This document shows positions 14,501-26,800 of a stretch of 64,000 bases of DNA, one piece after another (positions within the stretch are counted from its first letter, which is position 1; the number at the start of each line of letters is the position of its first letter). Under the pieces are notes generated by a model. It made no database searches and was not told where the DNA came from. It saw only the letters and a program-made list of their open reading frames with translations. Both the position numbers and the translations under genes were made by a program. Source of the stretch: Prunus persica (lineage: Eukaryota > Streptophyta > Magnoliopsida > Rosales > Rosaceae); assembly GCF_000346465.2 (NCBI RefSeq), contig NC_034016.1:8154611-8218610 (forward strand). The letters run 5' to 3'.

Positions 14501-14793
14501 TTTAGCTTCTGGACCTACAGCTTCACACAGCTCATATAATTGATTTGCAACCATATAACGAACGCGCCAAGACTTATTCTGGTCAAAAGAACCAAGTTTA
14601 CACGTACATTGGCAAGAGCACATCAACAAACAATAAAGACGCTGGCTATAGTCTGGAATACCATTCAAAAATATGATATACCTGTGAAAAATTAACAATG
14701 ACAGGAAGAATATGGGTCACACAATCTTGATGTGAAAACAGAATCCTGATATGGCCCAACCCTCTACTGCCAATAACCGAACAGAATCCTGAT
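14501..14793 (-). pseudogene. Captured fragment of a PP2A scaffold (A) subunit gene
   Basis: Two exon-like pieces on the minus strand separated by an intron. Piece 1 (14793-14682) starts after an acceptor-like tttcag. It reads DSVRLLAVEG, then a damaged stretch with lost bases, then QDCVTHILPVIVNFSQ, and ends at a cag|gtatat donor. Piece 2 (14578-14501) follows an acceptor (ttgaccag) and encodes NKSWRVRYMVANQLYELCEAVGPE before a gtaatc donor. These are consecutive HEAT-repeat segments of the PP2A regulatory subunit A; plant homologues read nearly the same (INFERENCE from remembered family sequence). PP2A-A is the scaffold that joins catalytic and B subunits. The copy retains an intron, so it was captured from genomic DNA. 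It lacks the rest of the gene, and its frame is broken in piece 1. Confidence 0.88.
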
Positions 14794-16480
14794 CTGAAAG
14801 CAAAAGTGATTAGAGACAAATTCATATGCAACGCCAACGCTTAATTTTGGTCAAAAACCATGTAAAGCACTCAAATTCATTAGATTTATACTTCATATAT
14901 AATAAACCAAAGCAAACAAATGCACACACTTGGAAGATACTGGACAAATATGCTTTGGCCCTTGGGATTGTAGGAAATATTGTGGAAAGGGTTTCAGCGT
15001 GTGAAGTTATGGAAGTCTTTTTATCTTTTATTCTTTTTGCTGCTGTTGAAGGTTGAATACTGTCAGGGTAAGCTAAAACTTTCAGATGGAAAAAAAAAAA
15101 AAAAAAAAGGGTAAGCTAAAACTAATATTGGTCTAGAATTTTGTATTTTGCTTTTTTATTGGTTAAAGAAGTTTTGACTCTCAAAATTTTAATTTTAATT
15201 TATTTATTCTCCATCATTTAAAGTCAGAATTTTTCTGTATACCCCAAATAAAAAGTCAAAAATTTTCTTAGTTGTTCATTCTTTATCTTATTTCCAATGA
15301 GCGAGAGAAAATTTTTTTGTATTATTGCAAATCTTCTTTTATTATTTCATATAAATCCCAGCACGAGTAGGAAACAATCTAAACAAATGGACCAAACATT
15401 TTAGCTGTGGGTTATAATTATCATGTATTTGTCAAGGGGGCGAATGATTTATGCCCTCACAAATCCAAAAAAAATAATTGAATTCCTTAACATGGTGATA
15501 TGGGAAACAAGACTATTGACTTCATGAATTTGGATTCAATTGGCCTAATTCGAATTTGGATCGTAAACAAATTGGATTGGATTACATTGGCCCAAAATGC
15601 AACACCATATCGAATTTGTATTCGAATTATCATACTTAACACGTCAATAGTTTTTTTAGTTTTTCAAATACTCTTGATCACATGTTCTTCCGATTGATAA
15701 AGATATCAAATTATCAAATAACATAAAAAAGTTTGATTTCCCTCATCATCATATCGAAATAATTAAGTGAAATTACTAATGTAAATGAATTTAATTTGGA
15801 TTACATTGGCCTAATTTGGATTAAGTGAAATTAGTAATGTAAACGAAGTTGGATTGTATTCGAATTTTCAAATAAAAGTCTTTCGTCCTATAAGACCATC
15901 AATTTTAGCTTGATCCTTCCTTTTGTTTTATCATTGAATATCAAACATAATGGAGTTGAAACATACAACCGGGTATAGATAATGTGATCAACACTAAAAA
16001 ATATAGATGTAGATCAATCTCAAATAATTTAAGGAATTCAATTATTTAAGTACAAATAATAGATTTGTCTGTTTCAACACTATTGATTTCATGATTTTGG
16101 ATTCAATTGGCCTAATTTGAATTATTTGGAACAAGCACCGCAAAGGTTTTATTATCAGAATTGAATACTACCAGCCCCATAAAAATATAGATGTGTACAT
16201 CGTTTTTGTCATAAGTTGGAGATTACATCAAAAAGAAATCAGGGGGAAACGTATATTTGACAAATACTAATCTCAAATGTGATCAAGTTTCAAAGCCCTT
16301 TCTTTTATTTTCTTAAATTAATTAATTTATTTAACAAAATATATTAAACAAATCAGCAATTAACTCCCGCTTGCCCAAAAAAAGTGGGGGAAAGCCCAAA
16401 TTAATTATTTGTTTGCCGCTCAAGCCTCTTTTTTAATTTAGGTTTTTTGATAACCCTAACAGTTATCAGTTTTCAACAAC
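14794..16480. other. CACTA-1 AT-rich interior, no gene recognised
   Basis: AT-rich and full of stops. Visible structure: a 28-bp poly(A)-ending insertion at 15081-15108 flanked by 15-bp direct repeats, and a family of dispersed phrases built on ttggattcaattggccta (15531, 16090) and ggattacattggccta (15577, 15797). The short ORF at 14826-15056 (IVGNIVERVSACEVMEVF) resembles nothing I can name. The end of this interval should contain the promoter of the downstream plus-strand gene. Confidence 0.5.
15066..15123. mobile_element. Minimal poly(A)-ending insertion with 15-bp target duplication
   Basis: gggtaagctaaaact occurs at 15066-15080 and again at 15109-15123, perfectly. Between the two copies lie 28 bp: ttcagatgg followed by 19 A residues. 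A 15-bp duplication plus a poly(A) tail is the signature of LINE-type reverse transcription of an RNA end, here almost completely truncated. Replication slippage would not readily give both marks. Confidence 0.7.
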
Positions 16481-16489
16481 AGCCACAAA

Positions 16490-16571
16490 AGAGAAAAAAA
16501 AAACTTCCATACGTCTTCTCCCTAAACGCTCTTCTCCTCAGCAATATCAAGGAAGCCATTGAGCCATACAG
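16490..16571 (+). promoter_or_regulatory. Probable 5' untranslated exon of the CACTA-1 TNPA-type gene
   Basis: A pyrimidine-rich leader (acttccatacgtcttctccc, gctcttctcctcagc) that ends at a good donor, catacag|gtaacc. The coding exons of the plus-strand TNPA-type gene begin about 0.85 kb downstream. It has no long ORF. Assignment as a leader exon is inferred from composition, the donor and position. Confidence 0.45.
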
Positions 16572-16750
16572 GTAACCTACTATATTTTTGCTAATATCCA
16601 TGTATTGTTATAGATATAGAAACCGTCAACTCATGCTTCACGTCGTATCGGCTCATGTAGAGGTTGTTATAAATCTTTAGCATCTTTAAAGATTGTTATA
16701 GATATAGAAAAATGGGTATTGATATAGAAAATTGGGTACTGGGTATTAGC

Positions 16751-16867
16751 ATACCTTTAGCATACTTTTAGCAAATTGTTTGAACGGACAGCAATTTCCT
16801 CTTTCGAAAGAGGAAATTATCTATGGCAGCCTTTAGCATACCTTTAGCAAATTGTTTGAACGGACAG
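16751..16867. repeat. Direct repeat flanking a perfect 26-bp palindrome
   Basis: The phrase agcaaattgtttgaacggaca is present at about 16769 and about 16846, each preceded by atacctttagca-type text. Between the copies, 16793-16818 is a perfect palindrome with arms aatttcctctttc and gaaagaggaaatt and no spacer. It lies in the presumed leader intron of the TNPA-type gene. Confidence 0.85.
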
Positions 16868-17418
16868 TTTGTATGGTTAAACTGTCAATGTCTAGGCATG
16901 TATTGTTATAGATATACCAATATTAGAATGCATTATTGTGATAAGGAATCAGTACCCATGCTAATATCCATAAAGTTTGGTTTTATGGCTGCTGTTTCAT
17001 GCATAGGTAGCTGCAGCAAAGTGCAAGTGTTTTTGGTTTGGCAGCTTTTAATTTGTTTCTGCAAGTGTTTGTGTGTGTGGATTTGTTTGTTTTGGTTTGG
17101 AGGGTTACATATAAACAAATTTGTCGTTAAACTCGAAATAAGGTCATATTTGTCATCATCATTATGTCTCAAATGTTGTAGATATAAAGAAGAGCTACAT
17201 GCCCAAAAATACAAAGCACCAGATATACACGCACACACCTTTTCTTTATCAAATGATACGGGTTCTTTTGATTTATGTTTGTTTTTAATTATGACAAATC
17301 AAACATGCCATGACATGGGTTCTTTATGTTTGATTTATGTTTCTTTATCAAAGTACTATTTTTTATTTATGTTTGTTTTTAATTATGACATGGGTTCTTT
17401 TATGATTATAAATGGCAG

Positions 17419-18001
17419 CCATGGCAAAAAAGAAAAAGAGCAATAATAGAGCATCACATGATCGCGAAATGCAAGAGACAAATCAAACATGTATGAGTTA
17501 TTTGCGTGTTATTATCGATTAAATTCTTGTTTCTATTATTATTTTTAGTTGTATTTCTATTATGTGAGTTTTTAATTTTTCAATTATGTTTTGTGTTTGT
17601 ATTTTTCTTACAAATGATAGCCGTGGCAAGAAAGGGAAAGAGTCAAGATAGAGCATCAGGCACTGTACATCCTCAGTCATCTAAACTCTCCTTAGATCGC
17701 CATATTTCCAATGAGTCATCACATGATAACGAAATGCAAGAAACATGTATGATTTATTTTGAATTTATTTTGTATATATGTATTTCAATTATATGATTAG
17801 GTCTCAATTAATTTCTAATTTTTTTCTCTATTATAAATTGTAGCAGGGCAAGAAAGAGAAAGAATCAAAATAGAGCATCCGACATTACACATCCTCAGTC
17901 ATCTAGACCTTCCTTAGACCAACATGATGACCTCATTGAGCCATCACATGATAATGAAATGGAAGACATGCCTCTTGAAACTGAACCATCAAATGGAGAA
18001 G
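17419..18001 (+). repeat. Exon triplication in the TNPA-type gene
   Basis: Three consecutive exons (17419-17490, 17621-17746, 17844-18001) share the same start, AG|cc(a/g)tggcaagaaag or its one-base-shorter form tag|cagggcaagaaag. They share internal text (agagcatc, cctcagtcatcta, gagccatcacatgat-type ends, gaaatg(c/g)aaga), and the first two have the same cat|gtatga donor. The introns between them are also similar. The pattern is tandem duplication of an exon-intron unit. Exons 1 and 2 join in phase; exon 3 is one base short at its start. Confidence 0.85.
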
Positions 18002-19733
18002 GTAATTTTTTTATACATATATCATTGATTCGCACTGAAAAATTGGTTGTAGTAGAAGTTCCCCAGTGCTTCAAATATTTGTATTTTTTTTTATTAGGTT
18101 CAACTATTGGAATAAAAAAAGGTAGAGGGAAGGCTAAGGGTAAAGATGGAAACGGCACTCCAATTCTAATGCGTAGAGGAAGGTAATGTATAAGGCCTGC
18201 AAAGTTAGTCATTTCTTATGTAGATTCATTTTTATTTATTTATTTAAATTTGGTTTAAATTTTCAGGATTATAACCGCTGGAGCTGTGCGAACTATAGGA
18301 GTACTTTTTTATCAGGCTATTGATGGAGCATGGCCAACATTTAGAACATTTCCATCAACTCAAATGGATTTATTGTATGATCACTTTAATGCAACAGGAT
18401 ACACACACACATGCTCAGAGGAAGAGATGAGGGAGGCATTCGAATAACATATTAAATTGCGATATTCCGATTAGATATCCGCATTGAGAAATAGTGTTTT
18501 TAAGAAATACAAGACTACTGGTGATAGATACACTCATTGCCCATTAGGGATATCTCAAGATGTTTGGTCTAAACTGGTTGATCATTGGTTGCAACCTACA
18601 TGGCAGGTAAAAACTCAATTTAAAATAATATTGTTATGACTCGCTAGTGTATGCTTTGGTTTATTTATAGATGCCTTATATGGGTTCACTAAATTGATAT
18701 TCGATTATGATTTACTTTTTTCGTGCAAGATAAAAGTAAAAGAAACAAGTCTAATAGGTCGAAATCCACAATTGTGCATACCACAGGTTCTGTTCCAATG
18801 GAAAAGTACAGAAAAGATGAGGTAAAAATATCCATTTGGTTGTTGCTTTTTGTTGACTGTTCCTTTTGTGATTATTTCCAAATTTGGTCCTAACAAATTT
18901 CATTGTTTAAATCTTAATAGCGTGATCGAACTGGAATTGAACCGAGTCCAATTGATTGTTTCAAAAAGTTCCATGTAAGTAAGCCTAAGAATGGAGGAGA
19001 AGAAAGTTGGCCAAGTGAAAAGGCTAAAGAACTTTTTGTACGTTGCTCTTACTTTGTTTCTCTTTTTTCTAAATTTTTTTTTTATTCACGACATATTTTT
19101 ATATCCATGTTTATATTTCTACTATTTCATTGAAGGAAAAAATGGAGAATAAAAAGGTTGCTGCAACGGAAGACGAGAATGAAGTAGATGATTGGGATAT
19201 ATACAAGGAGATTATTGGTGGGCCAAGTTACGGTCGTATCCTTGGCTTAGGTGGTGGCTATAGTACAAAAGATGTGTATCCCTCAGATGACCAAGATTGT
19301 AATAAACGTATATGCTTAAAACGTGAAGCAGAGCATGAGAAATTAAAGGAGGAAGTGAAGGACTTGAAAAGTGTGTTGTATGAATTGAAAGATCTAGTTC
19401 AAAGTATGAGGGAAAACAACTCAAATACTTATACACGCTCAAGACAATCTGCTCCAATGGTGAACTCTTTTATTCTCATTTCAATATTTTGCTCACTGTT
19501 AAATATTGTATTTGTTATTTTTATTCTTAAACGATTTATGTCTTATTAATTATTATCTTTTATTTGACATGACAATGTAGAAAGTTGTTCAGATGCTCAC
19601 CTTGAAGACGAGTAGTGCAACATCAACTGTATTTTGCTACAATATATATTTTGAATTTCAAGGTTCTGATATATTTGCGGATTGCTTATATGTTTTAAGG
19701 ATGATGGGGATTGTTTATGTTTTAACTATTTAG
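17419..19733 (+). pseudogene. TNPA-type (Transposase_24 / En-Spm) gene of CACTA-1, inactivated
   Basis: Proposed exons: 17419-17490 (ATG at 17412 or 17421), 17621-17746, 17844-18001, 18098-18182, 18267-18606, 18730-18821, 18921-19037, 19136-19459, 19581-19733; all introns begin GT and end AG. The protein has a basic, Ser-rich N-terminus, a GRGKAKGKDGNG linker, the segment TAGAVRTIGVLFYQAIDGAWPTF-like region ahead of YDHF, then the family stretch PSPIDCFKKFHV, SEKAKELFEKME and a C-terminal coiled coil (about 19320-19430). These are hallmarks of plant Ptta/En-Spm Transposase_24 proteins, which bind subterminal repeats. Lesions: TAA at 18445-18447, TAG at 18472-18474, a lost base at the start of the third exon, and a probable G-to-A change of the acceptor at 18728 that shifts the next exon by one base. 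The first three exons are copies of one another. Confidence 0.8.
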
Positions 19734-20611
19734 AATAATTTTAATTGAACGCTTAAAATTTTAGTACAGTATGGTGTCGTATGAATTTTTTATTTATTAC
19801 CAATTAAATACGGATGATTAGAAAACTATTTATAGCAAATATTATAATTCAAATTTCTTTTTACTAATTTTTTTATACTATAATTACATTTTTCGACCAC
19901 ATTTCCCTCTCGGTAATGCATATTTCCAACAAACACTTTATTATCGGAAATACTTTCCGACAATAATTGCCTATTTCCGACAACATTCCCCACGACATAA
20001 TCGGGTCGAAACAATTATATTTCCAACCACTTGTTCGTCGCAAATATTTTCCGACAGGATTAATCTATTTGCGACAAACTTTGCGACGAATAAATGTGGT
20101 TGGAAATATATATTTCCGACGTAACTTGCTCATCGAAAATATTTTGTTATACTCTTTTCTGACGAGCTATTATATATTTTTCACAAACTCTTTTAGTCGG
20201 TAATGATAATTGCGACGAAATCTAGCCCTCACAAATAATATATTATTGTCGAAACTAGTATTTCTGACGACACTCATTGGTTGAAAATATGATTTCGCAA
20301 AAACAAGAAATCACGATAAAAGAACTATTTTCGACAATCAACTAAGTAATTATGACCACAGGTATGGTCGGAAATAAATATGTAGGGTCGTTTAAAAAAT
20401 CCATTTCCGATAGAAATTTAAGCAATAGATACGAAGCATGGGCGTCAGAAATACATTATTTCCGACGGAATGGTCGGCAATGAAGTATTTGCAACCGGCC
20501 TTTTAGCAACGACTTCCGATGGACTTTTGCCGTCGAAAAAGGGTATTTACGACGGCAAAAGGCTTTTTGCAACGACAAAATGCCCTCGGAAAAGGGCTTC
20601 TGTTTTGTAGT
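19734..20611. repeat. CACTA-1 right subterminal repeat region
   Basis: No gene. From about 19890 to the end the sequence is a dense mosaic of tttccgac, ttgcgac, tcggaaat and gacgaaa units in both orientations, mirroring the left end. It finishes with gcaacgacaaaatgccctcgg and the terminal repeat ending tgttttgtagt. ORFs here are chance products of the repeat. Confidence 0.8.
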
Positions 20612-23600
20612 GGTTTTGAGTGAAATCTAATGGCAAAAACTATACAATACACCAACCACTCCATTTCAGAACACAGTTCGCACGAACCTGAATTGGCCAA
20701 TTTAATGGACCAATCAATATCAGATTGAGTACAAAACTTGAGAAACATCATAATATTGTGGGAGGAGTCATTTGGTGGGTTTTGAGTGAAATCCAATCTC
20801 TAGAACTATACAATACACCAACCACTCCATTTCAGAACGAACTTCGTACGAACCTGAATTGTCCAATTACATGGACCAATTGATATTGGATTGAGTCCAG
20901 AACTTGGGGAACATCATAATATTGTGGGAGGAGTCAATTGGTGGGTGTTGAGAGAAATCCAATTGCCAAAACTATGCAATACACCAACTACTCCATTTCA
21001 CAATGAACTTCGTTCGATCCTGAATTATCCAATTTAATGGACCAATCGATATCGGATTCATTCCAGAACTTGGGGAACATCATAATATGGTGGGAGGAGT
21101 CAATTGGTGGGTTTTGAGTGAAGTCCAATTTCTTGAACTATGCAATACACCAACCACTCCATTTAACAACGAACTTCATTCGTACCTGAATTATCAAATT
21201 TCATGGACCAATCGATATCGGATTGATTCCAAAACTTGGGGAATATCATAATATGGTGGGAGGAGTCAATTGGTGAGTTTTGAGTGAAATCCAATATCTT
21301 GAACTATGCAGTACACCAACTGCTCCATTTCATAACTAACTTCGTACGAACCTAAATTGTCCGATTTCATGGGCCAATCGATATCGGATTAAGTCCAAAA
21401 CTTTGGGAACATCATAATATTGTGGGAGGAGTCATTTGGTGGGGTTTGAGTGAAATCCAATCTCTAGAACTATACAATACACCAACCACTCCAATAGAGA
21501 ACGAACTTTGTACGAACATGAATAGTCCAATTTCTTGGACCAATAGATATTGGATTGAGTCCAAAACTTGGGGACTTCACAATGTTGTGGGAGGAGTCAT
21601 ATGGTGAGTTTTGAGTGAAATCCAACTTCTAAAACTAAGCAATACAGCAACCACTCCATTTTAGAATGAACTTCATACGAACCTGAATTGTCCGATTTCA
21701 TGGACCAATCAATATCGGATTGAGTCCAAAACCTAGGGAACATCATAATTTTGTGGGAGGAGTTATTTGGCAGGTTTTGGGTGAAATCCAATCTCTAGAA
21801 CTATACAATACACCAACCACTCCATTTCAAAATGAAATTTGTACAAACCTGAATTATCCGATTTCATGGACCAATCGATATCGGATTGATTCCAAAACTT
21901 GGGGAACATCATAATATGGTGGGAGGAGGGATTTAGCGGGTTTTAAGTGAAATACGGTCTCTAGAACTATGCAATACACCAACCACTCCATCTCATAACG
22001 AACTTCGTACGAACCTGAATTGCCCAATTTCATGGACCAATCGATACCGGATTGAGTTCAAAACTTGGGGAACATCATAATATTGTGGGAGGAGTCATTT
22101 GGTGGGTTTTGAGTGAAATCCAATCTTTAGAACTATACAATACACCGACCACTCCATTTCAGAACAAACTTCGTACGAACATGAATAGTCCGATTTCATG
22201 GACTAATCGATACCGGATTAAGTGCAAAGTTTGAGGAACATCATAATATTGTGGGAGGAGTCATTTGGTGGGTTTTGAGTGCAATCCAAACTCTAGAACT
22301 ATACAATACACCGACCACAAAATTTTAGAACGAACTTCGTATGAACCTGAATTGTCAGATTTCATGGACCAATTGATATCGAATTGAGTCCAAAACTTGG
22401 GGAACATGATAATGTTGTGGGAGAAGTCATTTGGTGAGTTTGGAGTGAAATCCAATTGCCAAAACTATACAATACACCAACCACTAAATTTCAGAACGAA
22501 CCTCGTACGAACCTGAATTGTCCGATTTCATGAACCAATCGATATCAGATTGAGTCCAAAAGTTGGAGAACATCATAATATTGTGGGAGGAGTCATTCGG
22601 TGGGTTTTGAGTGAATTCCAATCTCTAGAACTATACGATACACTAACCACTCCATTTCAGAACGAACTTTGATCGAACCTGAATTGTTCGATTTCATGGA
22701 CCAATCGATGCCGGATTGAGTCCAAAATTTGGGAAACATCATAATATTGTGGGAGGAGTCATTTGGTGGGTTTTATGCGAAATACAGTCTCTAGAACTTT
22801 GCAATACACTAATTTCTTGCACCAATCAATATCTGATTGAGCCCAATACTTGGGAACATCATAATATGGTAGGAGGAGTCATATGGTGAACTTTGAGCGA
22901 AATTCAATTGCTAAAACTATCCAATAAACCAACCACTCCATTTCAGAAAGAACTTCATACGAACCTGAATTGTCCGATTTCATGGACTAATCGATATCGG
23001 ATTGAGTCCAAAACTTGGGGAACATCATATTATTGTGGGAGGAGTCATTTGAGTCCAAAACTTGGGGAACATCATAATATGATGGGATGAGTCATTTGGT
23101 GGGTTTTGAGTGAAATCCATCACTAGTATTATGGAATACACCAACCAATCTATTTCTCAACGAACTTCGTTCGCACCTGAATTATCCAATTTCATGGACT
23201 AATTGATATCGGAAAGATTCCACAACTTGGGGAACATCATAATATGGTGGGAGGATTCAATTGGAGGGTTTTGAGTGAAATCGAATTTATCGAACTATGC
23301 AATACATCAACCACTTCATGTCAGAACGAACTGTGTACGAACCTTAATTGTCGAATTTCGTGGACCAACCAATATCTTATTGAGCCCAAAACTTGAGGAA
23401 CATCATAATATGGTGGGAGGAGTCATATGGTGACTTTTGAGCAAAATCCAAATGCTAAAACTATGCAATACACCAACCGCTCCGTTTCACAACTAACTTC
23501 GTACGAACTTAAATTGTCTGATTTCATGGACCAATCGATATCGGATTGAATCCAAAACTTGGGAAACATCATAACATTGTGGGAGGAGTCATTTGGTGGG

Positions 23601-23820
23601 TTTTGAGTGAAATCCAATCTCTAGAACTATACAATACACCAACCACTCCATTTCAGAACGAACTTCGTACGAACCTGAATTGTCCAGTTACATGGACCAA
23701 TCGATATTGGATTGAGTCCAAAACTTGGGGAACATCATAATATTGTGGGAGGAGTCAATTGGTGGGTGTTGAGAGAAATCCAATTGCCAAAACTATGCAA
23801 TACACCAACTACTCCATTTC
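20612..23820. repeat. Segmental duplicate of the satellite segment 4963-9085
   Basis: Matching rare variants give a constant offset of 15820 from about 5777/21597 to 6232/22052. The offset becomes 15609 at 7284/22893, 15065 at 8358/23423 and about 14733 near 9006/23739. The steps correspond to a deletion in the right copy near 22806, the extra 544-bp unit in the left copy, and two monomers (332 bp). The two copies flank CACTA-1. The duplication therefore predates or surrounds that insertion, and CACTA-1 itself was not duplicated. Confidence 0.85.
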
Positions 23821-26800
23821 ACAAGGAACTTCGTTCGATCCTGAATTGTTCATTTTCATGGACCAATCGATATCAGATTGAGTCAAAAACTTGGGGAACT
23901 TCATAATATATGGTGGGAGGAGTCATTTGTTAGGTTTGGATGGAAATCCAATCACTAGAACTATATCATACACCAACCACACCATTTCAGAATAAACTTC
24001 GTACGACCTTGAATTATCCAATTTCATGGACCAATAAGAATCCAAAACTTGGGGAACATCATAATATGATGGGAGGAGTCATTTGGTGGGTTTTGAGTGA
24101 AATCCAATCTCTAGAACTATGCAATATAGCAATCACCTCATTTGATAATGAACTTCGTACGAACCTGAATTGTCCAATTTCATGGACCAATTGATACCGG
24201 ATTGAGTCCAAAACTTGGGGAAGATCACAATATATGGTGGGAGGACTCATTTGTTGGGTTTGGAGATCAATCCAATCTCTAGAACTATACAATACACCAA
24301 CCACTCCATTTCAGAACGAACTTCGTACGAACCTGAATTATCCAATTTCGTGGACCAGTCGATATCGGATTGATTCCAAAACTTGGGGAACATCATAATA
24401 TACTGGGAGGAGTCATTTGGTGGGTTTTGATTGAAATCCAATCTCTAGAACCCTGCAATACACCAATCACCCAATTTCAGAACGAATTTCGTACGAACCT
24501 AAATTGTACGATTTCATGGACCAATCGACATCGGATTGAGTCCAAAACTTGGGGAACGTCATAATACGGTGGGAGGAGTCATTGGTGGGTTTTGAGTGAG
24601 ATCCAATCTGTAGAAATATGCAATACACCAACAACTCCATTTCAGAACTAAGTTAGAACGAACCTGAATTGTCCAATTTCGTGGACCAATGTATATCGGA
24701 TTGAGTCCAAAACTTGGGGAACATCATAATGTTGAGGGAGGAGTCATTTGGTTGGTTTTATGCAAAATCCAGTCTCTAGAACATTGCAATACACCAACTA
24801 CTACATTTCAGAACGAACTTCGTACGAACCTGAATTTTCCAATTTCATGCACCAATCGATATAGTGGGAGGAGTCATTTGGTGGGTTTTCAGCGAAATCT
24901 AATATGTAGAACCGTGCAATACACTAACCACTCAATTTCAGAACGAACTTCGTACGAACCTAAATTGTACGATTTCATGGACCAATCGACATTGGATTAA
25001 GTCCAAAACTTGGGGAACATCATAATATGGTGGGAGGAGTCATTGGTGGGTTTTGAGTGAAATCCAATCTCTAGAAATATGCAATACAACAACAACTCCA
25101 TTTCAAAACTAACTTAGTACGAACATGAATAGTCCAATTTCTTGACCTATCGATATCGGATTGAGCCCAAAACATGGGGAGCATCATAAAATGGTGGGAC
25201 GAGTCATATGGTGAGTTTTGAGGGAAATCGAATGGCTTAAATTAAGCAATACACCAACCACTCCATTTAAGAACAAACTTCGTGCGAACTTGAATTGTCC
25301 GATTTCATGGACTAATCGATATCAGATTGAGTCCAAAACTTGGTTAACATCATACTATAATAGGAGGAATCATTTGGAGGGTTTTGAGTGCAATCCAATC
25401 TCTAGAACGATGCAGTAAACCAACAACTCCATTTTAGAATGAACTTCGTACGAACCTGAATTGTCCGATTTCATGGACCAATCAATATCGGATGGAGCCC
25501 AAAACTTGGGAAACATCATAACATGGTGGGAGGAGTCATTTGGTGGGTTTTGAGCGAAATCCAATGGCTTAAACTATGCAATACACCAACCTCTCCATTT
25601 TAGAATGAACTTCGTACGAACCTGAATTGTTCGATTGCATGGACCAATCGATATCAAATTGAGTCCAAAACTTGAGGATCGTCATAATCTTGTGGGAGGA
25701 GTCAGTTGGTGGGTTTTGAGTGAAATCCAATCTCTAGAAATATGCAATACACAAACAACTCCATTTCAGAACTAACTTTGTACGAACCTGAATTGTCCAA
25801 TTTCAAGGACCAATCGATATCGGATTGAGTCCAAAAGTTAGGGAACATCATAATGTTGCGGGAAGAGTCATTTGGTGGGTTTTAAGTGAAATCCAATCTC
25901 TAGAACTATGCAATACACCAACAACTCCATTTCTGAACTAACTTAGGACGAACCTGAATTGTCCAATTTCATGGACCAATGTATATCGGATTGGTCCAAA
26001 ACTTGGGGAACATCAACGGTGGGAGGAGTCATTGGTGAGTTTTGAGTGAAATCCAATCTCTAGGAATATGCAATACACCAACAACTCCATTTCTAAACTA
26101 ACTTAGGATGAACCTGAATTGTCCAATTTCATGGATCAATGTATACCGGATTGGTCCAAAACTTGGGGAACATCATAATACGGTGGGAGGAGTCATTGGT
26201 GAGTTTTGAGTGAAATCCAATCTCTAGGAATATGCAATACACCAACAACTCCATTTCTGAACTAACTTAAGACGAACCTGAATTGTCCAATTTCATGGAC
26301 CAATGTATATCGGATTGAGTCCAAAACTTGGGGAACCTCATAATGTTGAGGGAGGAGTCATTTGGTGGGTTTTATGTGAAATCCAATTTCTAGAACTTTG
26401 TAATACACCAACTACTACATTTCAGAACGAACTTCGTACGAACCTGAATTGTCCAATTTCATGGACCAATCGATGTCGGACTGAGTCCAAAACTTGGGGC
26501 ACATCATAATGTTGTGGGTGGAGTCATTTAGTGAGTTTTGAGTGAAATCCAATTGCAAAAACTACGCAATACACCAACCACTCCATGAGAGAACGAACTT
26601 CATACGAACACGAATAGTCCAATTTCTTCGACCAATTGATATCGGATTGAGCCCAAAACATGGGGAACATCATAATATTGTGGGAGTAGTCATTTGGCGT
26701 GTTTTTTGTGAAATCCAGTCTCTAGAACTTTGTAATACACTAACAACTACATTTTAGAACGAACTTCAAAAGAACCTGACTTGTCCAATTTCATGGACCA

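Noticed and set aside
16823..17446. 207-codon plus-strand ORF in CACTA-1
   Set aside because: It covers the leader intron and the start of the first TNPA-type exon, is cysteine/phenylalanine-rich without any recognisable domain, and conflicts with the splice-based model.
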